Assembly (NCBI RefSeq): GCF_000524195.1
Contig: NW_020170486.1
Location: forward strand, 60,758 to 124,757
Length of the DNA: 64,000 nucleotides
From: Echinococcus granulosus
Lineage: Eukaryota > Platyhelminthes > Cestoda > Cyclophyllidea > Taeniidae
Direction: 5' to 3'
Of the stretch, positions 1 through 13,200 are shown one piece after another. The position numbers and the translations under genes are program-made. The notes beneath the pieces are model-generated. The model did not search any database and was not told the DNA's origin. It was given only the letters and a program-made list of their open reading frames with translations. The stretch's first letter is position 1. Every line of letters begins with the position of its first letter.

Positions 1-22
1 ATAAATGCTGAGAACGACTTAC

Positions 23-2043
23 AACGAATGGATTGAATGAGTTTTGCCCCAGAGAGGTGGGAATGTTTGCAGCTTTCGGTGCTAGTGTAGTATTCGACTG
101 CATCGCTACAGTAGCAGACTCATTCATGACTGCAAATGGATTGTTAGTACTAAGACGTTGAGACTGGAACGGATTGTAGTTTGATGAACCAAACGGATTG
201 CCCTGCTGAGTTGCCAGGGGTGTCAATGCCACCGATGGGAAGGTCCCAGTAACAGACGGCTTGGAGAATTTATTACAGTCCTCTATTTTGCCCATTCTAT
301 CAAGTTCAGCCAGCGCCGCGTACTTATCAACTGGCGCGGAGGCGGTGTCACAACCCAAGTTAACGAACAATGACGATGATACAGGTGGACTGGACGCGGA
401 GAAGACTGTCGAGGCAGAAGGTGGCGGTGGAAATGTTTGAAGTTTATAGACAGGCGAAGAGGAGGACGGTTGTACAGATTGGATATTTTGCAAAGGAGAA
501 GTGGTAGATGTATTATAAGCAAGCTGTGCAGAGAGAGATGACTGATTTGCCGTCTGTGAAGCTGCAATAGCTGGACGGGCAGCAACAAACTCGGCAAATG
601 GATCGAGAAATACGCAGTCATTCTCTGTTGTTGACTGAAAGAAAGAATAAAACAGCAGCTATTTTCAGTCAAGAGTAAATTATTATCAATGGTGAGTAAA
701 CAAAGCCAATTCGCTTTGAAATGAGCATGGTGGACCACCTACCCATCCTCTCTAGACCATCTAACCAGTGAATAAGCAGTGATGAGTGACAGACAAAAAA
801 GAGAAAAAGAAAACAACCTTTGAGAAGACGAAAATCAGCGGGCACGAGAGAGAGAGAGTTGCATTAGGCAACCAAATGGGAATGGAGCAAAAGAATATGC
901 AAATACCGCATCGCCGACTTCTGGCACATTGTGATGGGTAAACATGTAAAGTATATGCAAATTTGGCATGTTCAAAAGGTAGAAATAACCACAACCACAA
1001 AAATTTTGAATAGGTAGATTAAAAAATCAGAAATCGCCTACCAACTTGACATTTTAATGATTAAAGAATTTAGGCCAACAAAATTATCTTACTTAGATGC
1101 ACGAATTCAATCGCATCAAGCGCCTACACGAGAAATGTATTGTTACCGTCAAAGATCAAAAGCCACGCTTGCATTGCGTTTCTGATTTGTTTCTTTTTTT
1201 TCTTGCGTTAAACACTCACGGAGTCGATATTCACCACAAAAACAATTTGCAAACGCACCGAGAAGAGAGAACTTTGTTGTCGCGATATATTGGGGGTGGA
1301 AACAGGGCAAGGGTTCGAAGTGCCCGTCTTGTCTGAGGTGATCTCAGACGATGCCTGAGCTGAATTAGGTGGTTTACAGAGTGAAGTTGGAAGAGAACGG
1401 TTATTCAGTATAATTAAACCCGCTGCTGCATTGGCACTAATATGATTCACTCTTGTAGTGGAGTTTTGAGAGGCACGAGATAAAGCTTCTTCATTTTCTC
1501 GAAAAGCCTCTTCTTCCACAGCAGGATCTGGAGTGCGATACCTTAAAATGGACAACATTTACAAGTAATTTGAAGTCAATGAAAACGACAAAGTGAGGAC
1601 CTAATTTGAAAACATTTCACACAACTCACCACTTTTGCACCTGATATTTAAGACGTAGGTAGTCGTCAAAGTCACTATTTCGTTCATCCGGCTCCTTACC
1701 ATCACAGAGAGCTAAATAGATTTTTCCACATGCCTAATGTCAATTCAAACAACACACCTTACTTTGTTACCCCTATGCTTTATGAAATCAATTTCTTGAG
1801 AGCTAAAGTTGGACACAGACATTGACTTCACTCTTTGATTATACTTTCGCCTAAAAAGCATGAGGTGGAAGGTAATACTTACAAAGCGCCACCACATCCT
1901 GTACACACGAAAGACCCGATGGAAATATTAATATACGTGGGTCCCCTTTGGCCACAGTCAAAACAAAACCTGTTTTCCTGGATAGAAGCAAGGTCCCGAA
2001 GAGTTTTTGCGGAGGATTCTTGGCTCTTTCGACTCATGGACAT
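23..2043 (-). CDS. AGFG1: ArfGAP with FG/NPF repeats (AGFG family), C-terminal part beyond window
   Basis: Probable role by family: an ArfGAP-domain adaptor in clathrin-dependent endocytosis that binds EH-domain proteins. Exons seen are 2043-1883, 1850-1763, 1733-1630, 1541-1259 and 634-23; all join in phase (416 codons so far). The first exon carries an ArfGAP zinc finger with Cys27, Cys30, Cys47 and Cys50 (C-x2-C-x16-C-x2-C). The next two encode the rest of the fold, including QRVKSMSVSNFSSQEIDF and LRLKYQVQKW, which match the family. The last exon is Ser/Thr/Pro rich with the family motif KYAALAELD and four NPF tripeptides, typical EH-domain ligands. It ends at a GTAAGT donor, so the gene continues past base 1. 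Intron 2 is only 29 bases. The start is the first Met of MSMSRKSQES; a second Met lies two codons on. AGFG1 and AGFG2 cannot be separated here. The 3' end of exon 4 (donor GTGCGT) is the least certain join. Confidence 0.88.
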
Positions 2044-4872
2044 GATGGGGTATTTCAGGCTTCTGAAAATAAGCAGAAAATCAACATGTGCAAGCACCAA
2101 CATGAAGATGTGGGAGATGGGTTAGAGTGAGATAAGAATGCTGTGGAACGAGATAAAGGAAAATGACCAACGCGTAAACAAACAAATACAATCTTACAAA
2201 GAGCGGACATGCTCAAAAAATTGTAGACAATGTCACCGACACAGATGTTTCTCACCAAAAAATTCAGTTAGAAGATTAATTTAAATGAATTAGAATACTA
2301 ATGGTTCTTCATGTTCCAAAAATTGTGAAACACAACATAGCGGGACATAAAGAATGGTCGCCAGGCCATTCAAATAATAATACGATTAACAAGAGATGGT
2401 GCTGCCCAATACAAATCCAATCCCTATGTTTACATGTATAGAATCTGTACACTAAGAAGGAAGAAAGATATTTGAAATATTGGAAATTGGCATTAAAGTG
2501 CATGGTTAAAACCTAAAACCATAGAAGGAGGTTGAGAAATTGCGAACAAAACTGGTTACAAAACATCAGAGCAGTGAGATTGGTTTTAAAGGAGACAGGA
2601 AAGGCAATCTTTACAGCAGACCCCACCCACCGATTACTCACAGAACCCCAAACAGTACCATTTCTAAGTGGAAGGTCAAATGTTCTACACAATGATTGGT
2701 TAAAACTAGCTGAAAGGTATGAAGAAATTGAGCATGGACAGTAAGTTTATATTCCTAAGAGGTCTTTCAGCTCGAATTAAATGAAAATCTTTAAGCGAAA
2801 TGGCATAATTAGAGCAACTGAAGATGGGGGCATTTTGTGAAAACCTGCCAGACAATATTTATTTCAGTGGCACCCATAAGCAGAAATGGGTTCCAAAGCT
2901 AGAAACTTTGTTGCGAATGAATGCCAATTGGTGAGTCAACTACGGTAAGTAACAATAAACGTCTTGCTGGTATTGTATGCAAATTCACTTTAAAAGTGAT
3001 TATAATTTGCGCTTTGACGAAGTTTGTGTCACAGTTAGTGAGCATCTTACGTGGTCTTGTGATCTCAATCTATTTTGAGCGCGCTTGACAACTGGCGATA
3101 TGGGAACTACCAAATTGACATACCCTAAGCGTTCAGGTTGCATGAAGCCTTCATTGTTTAAAGGAGGAAGAACTGTTATTTTTTTGATGAGAGAAACGCT
3201 TCCAGTACCCAACTGAAAAACGAAATATTGCTGTACTACAGGTATGACAAAACTGCGTCAATCAGTCAACTCCACCTCGAAGTGGTCCTGGTGAGCTTAA
3301 ACTGCACAGTTTATGCGTCTTTTACCCGACAAATGTTCGTTTTGCGCAGATTGATAAAAACTGCACCTTTTAATGGTAGCACTGCTTCAGTCGGGGACAT
3401 AAAAATGAAAACACATTCTTAAGACTGTTTTATCACCATGGCTGGTGCAAAAATTCCTAGTTCCGGGCAAAATAAAACCACATTCCTGGTCTCTTCCTTG
3501 CCGATGGGTAAGTAGAAGCCATTTCTGACACCGTTCAGCACGTTGTCAAGCGAATCCCACTCAAGAAACAATCTACCCCATCGCGATAGACCCTCTCACC
3601 CCCCAGTGGTGGACAATGATGTACATTAGTGTGCAGCCCCCAAGACTAAGCTGAAAATGAAATACTCGAGCAACATATGCATTCCCGAACTACGAACGGG
3701 CTAGAAAGCTACTGGAATAGCTCAGAGGCTAACCCCCTCCTCCCCGGTGCAAGCAGAATGATGAAGCCCCCAAACGGCCCGTTAACAAACAGATAGTGCA
3801 TCACGGAGGCAAAATAAATTTGCGCACATACAAGGATGCCGAGGCTAAACGAGCAGGCCCCCACTCAGCGCTTATCATCCCCGAAGTGCCTACAATACCA
3901 TTTTCATATTCGCGTACAACGCGATGCTGAACCTGAGGATTTGTTATCGATGCATCGAAACCTCCTCCACCCAATTTTCGAGTTCACTGCATCCCAAAGT
4001 TATACAGGACAACCCTTGTCCAAATTCCACTGATAGAGGAACCAGGGGTGACGATGGATATCTCAGTGAATGCCCTAAATTACAAGACATATAACGACTA
4101 ACCTCGTGCGCCCGCATGCATTACCACCACCATCCACTCCACAATGTTCTCAAGGGTTCACCGTGCGCAAGAAATTAGTAATAACTCCGAAAATCTATCG
4201 TTCCTTATCCTATCTGTAAAACAAATAGTGATGCAAACTAGAAAGAGGTACAAAAAACCCTACCGCGTGTCATAGCTGCAATCATTCACGTGAGGATCAT
4301 GTATTGGCTGAACATAAACGCCACCCTTGTATACGTTCAACACAAGCTTTTGATCAATCTAATTGTACCAATAAACCAACACGGCTTAGATTTTAGTCAA
4401 CACATTTGCAAAATTTATGCTAGCAACGCCAACACTGAAGCAGCAGCGCCGAGTTATACGTAATTTGCACGTCAGATCAAGAGGAAAAGCACGCAACAGT
4501 AATGTGGCACACGAGGCCTAACGGCTGTTATAGAAATGGGAGTCATAACAAAGGAGCATGGTGGTAGGCCCACATATGTGGATTAATTAAGGGGGCAGGC
4601 CTAACAAACAAGTAAATCGAAACATCAGGGGAGGCTTTGGACGAATCAAATGATCACACGGCAATTGGATAGCTCAAATGAGTCCTAATGAACAATTGAG
4701 TATCTCTACGAAACAATATCGTAATTGAAACAAAAAGGAATGCTCAGCTCAATAGAGGTTGTATTCAAAGACATCAGTCAAAATGAAGCAAAAAAAGAGA
4801 AGTCTCAATCTAGTAGTACTGTGCAAAATGATGTTAACGCAAAAATTGTAGGGCGAATACACAAAGGAAATA
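2044..4872. other. Gene-poor spacer, no supported gene
   Basis: No reading frame here looks coding: the longest are about 70 codons, with no family resemblance and no splice-compatible continuation that I could find. The part next to 2043 should hold the AGFG promoter and 5' UTR. I see no tRNA, rRNA or clear repeat. Confidence 0.5.
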
Positions 4873-5352
4873 CTAGAGTTGAACCGCTGATGCGTGCAAG
4901 TCGCTCACAGAACCAGTCGTCTTATATCGTATATGACTAAGAACGTTAAAAAAGATAAACAAAATAAGGAGGATTACATTAAGCCCACAAACCAAAGAAA
5001 GATCCAATGTGTAAGACGGCATTACAAAAACCTCTAGAACTCCAACAGAGGAAGTGTTCTCGTCAATTGAACATTCATAGTCCCCGCTATCAGCAAAGGA
5101 AACGTTGGAAATGAATAGGAACCCACCAGAATTTCGGAACCGATTATCTGTGGACGTCTTGTTCGCCAGAACCACTTCGCTCGATGGTAGTGTCCAAATG
5201 ACCGATAAGATGTTGGAGTCAATTTGGCAAAGGAAGAAAGCATCATGATAAGCCTCAGCAATTAAAAGTGGTGGTTTAATAACCAGATCACAATGCACAA
5301 GTGAAGTGCATAACAACAAGGGCAAAAACTGCGGAACCAAACCGAAATACAT
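4873..5352 (-). CDS. Single-exon, single-Ig-domain type I membrane protein
   Basis: The frame runs from an upstream Met at 5415 to a stop at 4873. I prefer the Met at 5352 (MYFGLVPQFLPLLLC) because it begins a convincing signal peptide; the product is then about 159 residues. After the signal comes one V/I-type Ig fold: strand B Cys in FFLCQID, the Trp of strand C in VIWTLPS, and the diagnostic DSGDYEC before strand F. A hydrophobic stretch (LSLVCGLNVILLILFIFF) forms the membrane anchor. A cytoplasmic tail of about 20 residues, with no obvious signalling motif, ends in VQL. NKT and NVS are possible N-glycosylation sites. No orthologue is recognised. By architecture it could be a cell-surface recognition or adhesion molecule, which is inference only. 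It is intronless and lies alone in gene-poor DNA. Confidence 0.68.
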   Translation of the reverse strand: MYFGLVPQFLPLLLCTSLVHCDLVIKPPLLIAEAYHDAFFLCQIDSNILSVIWTLPSSEVVLANKTSTDNRFRNSGGFLFISNVSFADSGDYECSIDENTSSVGVLEVFVMPSYTLDLSLVCGLNVILLILFIFFNVLSHIRYKTTGSVSDLHASAVQL

Positions 5353-5415
5353 ATAAAGCCGAGCAGAAATGCATACTCCGCAGCAAAAAAATAGTTGTTT
5401 AAAACAAATTAGCAA

Positions 5416-7224
5416 ATTTAAAGTGTAAAATTAACAAATGACAGTAACATAACCTCATTCTAAAAATATGCATAAAAAAGATTAAAGCATTTTTTAAAAC
5501 TGCTTTGTCAGCAACTAAAGGAAGGCAAAATTAAAGCAGGACATATACATTATAAAAATAGAGCAAAGTTGAAGTTTACACAAAATTTTTAAACTATTAG
5601 TTTTGTTCCCCTAAGCTTTTTAAAAATAATGGAATGCATAATACTTAGGCAGAGATAGAAAAGGAGGTTAGCTCACTCGGCAAATTACAGTAGCCAGGAC
5701 ACAAAATCCCTTTTCTGAAACCCCGTAGTCAAACAAAAATTAACTTATTTTCAAGCTTTCCTTTTCTTTTAGGCAAAGCTTTTGACGCTCACCTTGGCTA
5801 ACCTCTCGGGTCAGCTATCACAATGCTAACGATGCTCTGGAGAAAACACTTACACCCCATGTGCATCCGTAACCAAATTTTTATTGCAATTTCTTCCCCA
5901 AGTAAACTAGATTTAGAAACGGGTAGTCTTGCCGGCCATCGCACATGTCTACATGTAGACGTAGGACCACTGACCTGAAAGTAGATCTGCGTGTGGGAGG
6001 ACGGGATTTAACGCCAGTCCGAAAGAGTAGTTTTTAACCGCTCTTTCTTCTTGTTGCATTATTCTCAATGCTAGCTAGTCATAGTCATCCAAGCTCTATA
6101 AAGCTAGTGGAGAGGTGGGGGAGATATCGTACACTTACATTATCTGCACCTAAGCTCTTTTATGTGGTTCACAGTCATTATCGATTTGGCTCCTAATAGC
6201 TTCCCTGCGATAAACAAGCTCGAGGTATTTGCCATCGGTAGACATCACTTAAGGCTCTTCTGTTTAGATTCGTCACAGATCCTACCATCCGTAGCATACA
6301 CACTTTTTACACCTGACTAAAATTCATTAAATAACAGTAAAAATCAAAATTAAAGTCAAAATCACTTTCCGCTACTACCAGTGTAACGACCCGTGACTAT
6401 TTAGAAGGCAAAATAGTGCATTATGATATAGCAAACTACAAATTTTTGATATAGGAGAGGTATTAGGGCTGCTAGAATAGCCTAGAGGCAATTTTGGCCG
6501 TAGAGTTGCCATGACCAAAGCAAAAAGTCTTTTTAAAATAACCCACCATCATAAACAACCAACGCATTGCAAGCACATTTAGTCTTTTTTATGTATCGTT
6601 GAATGCTAGCATAAAAAGCACATAACTTGTGACTTGCATGGAAGACATCAATTTGTCTTAAAGCTAAAACATCACGATATTTATATTGTTTTAAGCCCCA
6701 TAACGCACCTTGGAATGCGTAAATGTAAAATTAAAGACCAACTACAACGCTGTAAGACTTTTTCAAAGCGAAAGATTACGGGGAATAATATGTGTTTTCT
6801 ATTGACTAAATGTACCAAAGGGCAATTTCCGAAGCCGGAGAAGCAAATGCATTGAATGAGTCTTATTAGTTCCAAAAAACCAAATTAAGAGTTAAAATTA
6901 AAACTAAACTAATGCTTTGTACATTTAGTTTCGGTAAAAATGCAGTGGTTTGATAGATTACCCTTAGCTCTTATTATTACGGAAATAAGACCTTACATTT
7001 TCAGCCATTGCAAATATTAAAACTTAAAATTTTACATAGTTTCTAACATTTCTTTATTTCGCAATTTTTTTAATTTTTAAAAAACAACTTGGTTTTGTTT
7101 TAGTGTATGAATAAACACAACAAATAAATTGCGCGCCTATTGAGTCTGGCTTTTGCGGTCGTTGCTTACCTCTTGTAGCTGCGATAATGAAACTTACTGC
7201 CTTCTACCACATGCCCCATTAAAC
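5416..7224. other. AT-rich spacer, no supported gene
   Basis: Very AT-rich, with frames of 73 codons or fewer and none resembling a family. The right end should contain the ULK4 promoter. Nothing else is visible. Confidence 0.5.
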
Positions 7225-10200
7225 ATGGAAAACTTTGTATTGTATGAGGAAATATGCACGTGTGATGATCAGGTAATCTACAAAGCTCGAAGAAAAGGGA
7301 CAATTACTTTTCTTGCCATTTCTTGTATTGATAAGAAAAGGCGAACCCATGTCACAAATCATGTTCGCTTCTCTCGTGCATTGAAGCATGAATACGTGCT
7401 TAAGTTTTACGAGTGGTACGAAACAAGCAACCATTTGTGGGTCGTTATGGATCTTTGTACTGGTGGGACCCTGGAAAGAATGCTTCGAGAGGACAAAATG
7501 TTTCCAGAATTTGCAATGGTGGATATTGGTCGACAGTTGGTTGCTGGCCTTCAGTTCATACATTCACATGAAGTCGTTTTTGCTGATTGGTTTCCAACAA
7601 GAGTAAATTCAAATTTTTTTCCCAATATATTTTCAGATATTCTTGGACGGCAGTGGAAATATAAAGTACTTTGACTTTTCATACGCTCGAATGGTTGGTG
7701 AAAATGCGGCTGATATATTTTCAGGCGGTGAAATCGATGATTCCAGGTTCGATGGGTTGTCTCATTCAGCACTACCCTATATTGCCCCCGAGGTTTTGTC
7801 TGGAGCGCCTGCATCTAAAGCCTCTGATGTGTGGAGCCTAGGCTGTATATTCTTTAGGATGTTTTTCGGTGTTGTTCCCTTTTCCTCACAGGTTCCATCG
7901 CATGTAAGCTGTTTAATTTCATCTAACCATTGCTAGCTAACAGTCATTTAAAGCTGGGTATTTATTTCTTTTTGATTATATTTTCAAGCTTATACAGATG
8001 ATATGCACTCGAAAAGTGGAAATTCCAATTCAGTGTACTCGGAAACCCAGTGCTGATTTATGGGCACTACTTTGTGCGATGTTGACCAAAGATCCAAAAA
8101 GTAGGATAACTCTCGAAGATACTCTAAATCACAATTTTTGGCTGTTAAAACCTACACCTGAAGACAATCCTCAAGAAGTTTCTTCAAAAGATGCCCCTAA
8201 TCACCCCAGTCATCCAGTCACGGTTGAAAAGGTGATGCTTAAAGCCTTTTAGGTTTGAATATTTTTTGTAAGAAGTGAGAAAAATGCAGGCTTTGGTACC
8301 CTTTACACAGTTTGTTTTTTTTTCCCTGGAAATCGGCAAGGTTTCTTAGATATTACATGCTTATGTCAAGCTACTATTCAAAGTTTTTTCCGTGGGAATC
8401 ATAGCTGCAAATTGAGCGTCTTTACAAGTATTCTTTTTTAAAAAGCCCTTCAGATTAGACTCTTGAAGTTTTTTACGTCATTAGAAGGTGAAATACCTTC
8501 CACATATTATAACTTCACAGACGAACCAAGTATAGTAGGTTGACTTGTGGAGTTTGTATTGCGGATCAATAAAATGGGGACCAAAGTTAGTGACCCAGGT
8601 TTACCATTTTATTCATCTCATCTGTTGCAACTACTTAAAATGAATTACTCCCTGGGAGCTATGGCTTCTAAACCCTAGTGGCACTTTTTGTCGCCCACTT
8701 GAGCCCATTTAGCGTGCTTACTATCTTCCCGTGGCGTTGTTAATTCTCAAAGGTGCTCTCAAATTCACCTGTTTAATGGAGATTCAGAAAGTGTCAGGGA
8801 TCACAAGTCAGATTTGCCTAGTGATTTTACGCCATATTTTGTAATTTGCATTTTTCCCCTTGTTCATCGTTTTATCCTCTCTTCACTATTCAGAAAGACA
8901 CTTTAACCTCCTCCAACATTGTCACGAAAAGAAACGGGATTGCAAATGCAAATAGCAAGGGACAATCTCTTATAGAAGATGCCGCCATTAAGGTGATCTA
9001 CTCACAATTCATAGTTCTTCTTGTTGTCGGTTACAATTAACCGGAGATTTTTGCCTTCTTCAGACATTGAAACGATCCCTTTCCATGGGCGATAGCGCCT
9101 TAGCTAGTGCTGCATTACTTCGAAATAAAACTTCACTTAAAAAACCACCACCATTGCAGAAGGAGGCAGTAAATACAGGAGAGGATGCTCCTCACGTTAG
9201 ACTTCGCTCACAGACTCCTGCTTCAACGGACCACGGTATACCTGTGGGTGATGCCAATTTTACTCTCCATGCTCAAGCTTGTCCAGTCTCCATGAGATCC
9301 GATGTTTTTGATCCCTATGCCAAAACCAAGATCAGTCTTACCACTAGCAGTAACGATGAGTCAGTAGACATGAGCTCTCAAAGCAACTATAAGATGCCTG
9401 CTACACCGAATTCTACAAAAACGACATTCTTTGGTTCAAATGATAGCCTACATCCTCCTACCTCTCCAATGCCAGTCGAGGAAAGGATGATAAAAAGTGA
9501 ATATTTGTTTCGCAACTCTGGTAAGTGTAGTCTTAAATCGGTGGACTTTTGTGTTTTGTCTGCTGTGAGCAGGGGTATTCGCTAGGCAACTATTAGGAAT
9601 ACACTGTCATTGTCTATTCATTTACTGTCTTTTATTAACTTTTTGCATCATTTAGATATATCTAGTCGATTCGAAAGCGGCCTGCTTCATCAGTCACCCT
9701 TGTCTGATAGGATTGCTTCTCTCATCTCACCACAAACTCGTGCTAAAATAGCGCTGCTTTATCCCTGGGGTGATGATGCCCTTACCCTGCCTCAAGAGGT
9801 AACCATACCCATTGGACAAGATTCTCGGGAATGGGAGGACCTTTTTATATCTAATGAACTTGAAGAATTCAGAATCCCACGAGAGATTAATGAGAAGAGC
9901 CTTTTTGGATACAGTCCTAAGTTTACTTATACTCCTCAACCACTCGGCGACTACAAAAAGTGGCTTCAGAATCCACCGAAAGCGGAATTGTGGCTTCCTT
10001 TAGACCTTGCAGTGCTATCTCCTTCGGTGATTAATTCCCTAACAAATGAGGAAATTAACAGCTATTCCTCTAAAGTATGTATAAACTGTTTCAATTGTTC
10101 ATCAACGCTTCGAGTTGTTTACTAACAGGTACTTTTTTCCACTCCCTTAGCTGCTTACCCAAATGATGGACTCGCTTAGACTTCAAGATCCGAAAAATCG

Positions 10201-13200
10201 ACCCTCTACCTTCCTCAATTACGTTGTCTGGTTTCTTGCTGTAACTACGCTAGAGTGCAAACCAACTGACTCCTCAGACCCACTCGATAAGGCCAGTGTC
10301 AAGGACATTATCTCAAGGATTAAGTATTACCTTTCTGGTGCAGCGTCTCTATTGAGGCTTGATACAATATCTACAATTGGAAGGACATGGCTGCTTAGAA
10401 TCATTTCACTCTTGGCCTATCGCTCCACCTTTATGATTCAACAGGTGAACGAAGATCCAAATCGTGAATCACTCATTCGTTCACTCATTATCGAGGTAGC
10501 ACCGGAGTTACCACCTATTCTCTCAACTGTGGTGGATGTTCTAAGAGAACCTGCGTTTAGAAACGTCTTTCCACTGAAACAGGCCGGTATCATTGCACTG
10601 GGTGAACTTATAATATGCGAGATGTGTATCTACAGTCGTATTCTGTTAGATCCCACCACCTATGATGATCTAGTATCTCAAAGTTTAGACATTTCAAAAA
10701 CACAATGGCAATCAGTCGTGCTTCGAATAATCCGCTCTCTCTCTCCATCTACTTCACGTGCTGGGAATGCCTCTCAACATCAATATCTTCCACGAGGTCC
10801 GGTTAAATCTCTTGAAGGTGGAAATTCTTCACTTTCATCATCTTCTAGAACATCTTCCACAGTCTCAGCAAATGAGGATACCTTTCGACTTGCAGCAGCA
10901 CGTGTTCTCAATGAAACTGTTATTGTGGTGATTGGTTGTAAATTGACGCGAATTTTGCAACTTTTTGACGTACAGAACTTTAGTAGAGATCATCCGAGCG
11001 TAAAATTAGCCATCACTCTATCCTCCTCAGTCAATACCTTTTTGGATTGTCTTCTCACACCCGAAACTATCAGTCGTGTTTGGGCTGACGGTGTGATGGG
11101 TGGTGGTGGCGATGTCAAGCCATCAGTGTCCACAACAGCTCCAACGACTTCAACTAACCAACAAGTTGCCCATGCCTCTGTCAGTGCTTTGACCGGTCTA
11201 ATTAGGCTTCGGCCTTCTCTCTTTATGTGTGGATTGATTGACAGAAATGGAGCAACTGCATTTATGCATAAACTCAACCCTACCAACGGGGCTAAAGGTC
11301 AAAATACTACTTTTATGGTAAGCATATACTACTTAAATACTGCGTTTTTACTTCATTGTGAACGAGAGAATAAATTGATGTTTACTTTATTGATTTTAAG
11401 GTATCGTATTTGTAGGTGACATGATATGTATTTATTTCTGAATACCTGTATGCAAAAGAAAGGAACTTTACAATGCTATTGTGTGCTCCTGTCAAATGCC
11501 TTATTGATAATGGTAAAGTGGCATCATAAATCTTTCAAATGAATGAGGCATAGTTTTCTGGGAGGTTATTGTAACTACGCTAGACTGGATATCATTAGGT
11601 CACACTTTTATTGCTACCAGTAAGTAGTACTGGAGTTTCGAGGCTGTACCACCTTTTCTATCCATAGTCATGGTTTTGTATTCAACATTTTAGGCCTACC
11701 TTTTATCCGCTACGGCAACAGGTCTGCTTCTCCCGCTCTCCTTCCACAGTAAACCATCTGGTGCATCTCTACTGCGAGCTGGAATGAAATCGGGTACTCC
11801 TGTGGCCTGTCGTCGTTTCCTCAACAATTCATGTTTCTTAGCCTCTATAATGCGCCAACTTGAATCACCACATGCAATGCTGCGTGCTAAGGCCTACTTA
11901 CTGGCAGCAGCTGCATTGGATTCTGCCTCAACTGTTTGTAGTAAGACCCTGATCACCGCTTGTGATGCTCGACTTCCATCCTGTCTGGAGCGTGATTTAA
12001 GAATGACCAATCAGAATTACATTCCCAGGGCCTTGCTAGATGAAAATAGTGTATTCTTTTCTGGCGAGAGTGGGAGTCACAGTCAGTTGACTGCATCCAC
12101 GTCGCCTGGATTACAATACTTGGGAATCTGTGTCAAACACCTTTTGGACCTAATTGTTCACAGTCTGATCCCAAATATTTGTAAACAGGTACGAAGCTGC
12201 CTTGACACTTCCACGGTTTCTACTGTCAAGCCTAAGTTGTTAATTGTCCGTACAGGTGGCTGTTGCAATTGGAGCCTATGGCACTGCATACACTACGTCA
12301 GCCAAACTTCCATCCACCATGGCCTCGAACATTTATCGGGAGCGAAGTAAACGTACTGTTTCATCCGCTGGTGCAGTTCGTCAGTCGCCTATGGTACAAG
12401 GCTCGCGTCAGCCTACTTCAACCACTACACCCGGAGTGTCTCTCAAGACCTGCCTCCCTGCCTTTCTCTGTTTGCCGGGTATCTTAACCTCCTCCGCGTC
12501 AGTGCGAAATCGCCTCCTCCTTCCGCCACGAGACTCACCTGCTGACGGGGAGGAGGACTTCTGCCTAATTGAATTTATCGCAAGAATTTTTGATCACTGG
12601 ACTTCGTCGATGGGTGAGGCTGGATGACATCTTGGTGTCTATTTTTTTTATTAGTTTCTTCTGGAGGTCTTACTTGTATATTGAAGGGTATACTCATAGA
12701 TGCTGTGATAATTTGGTACCCTAGGAAGAGGCAGTCAAGAGTAGGTGTGCACACACGCACACACGAGTTTATGGCAAAGCAGTGTGTGTGTGTGTGTGTG
12801 TGTGTATGCCACCTCGTTTTGTGTGCCCTACATACACACACTGACATACACATAGAGAGAAAGTCTATTGATTGTTAATACGAAATGCAACGTTTGCATT
12901 TTTCTACTCAAGCTTCACTAACCTCCTGTTTTTATTGTCATTCGTTATTTCAAACACACACATACAGTCAATTGAGTCCATTTATTTAGTGTTTTCTTAC
13001 CAATTATCGTCAAATCGGAGCGTTAAATAGAGCAGACAACATCGTTGGAGCAATTTGAGGATAGAGGATGAGCAATTCTTCAAATCACACCCTTTCTTTG
13101 ATCTCGATCACTTGATCGCGCTTAACACCACAACTTCTAGACAGCTATATCATCGTTTCTCAACCAATAATAGGTCTCGAGATTTATTTGTTCAATACAG

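Noticed and set aside
3710..3800. tRNA-like A box (TAGCTCAGAGG)
   Set aside because: No B box at the right distance and no cloverleaf could be drawn.
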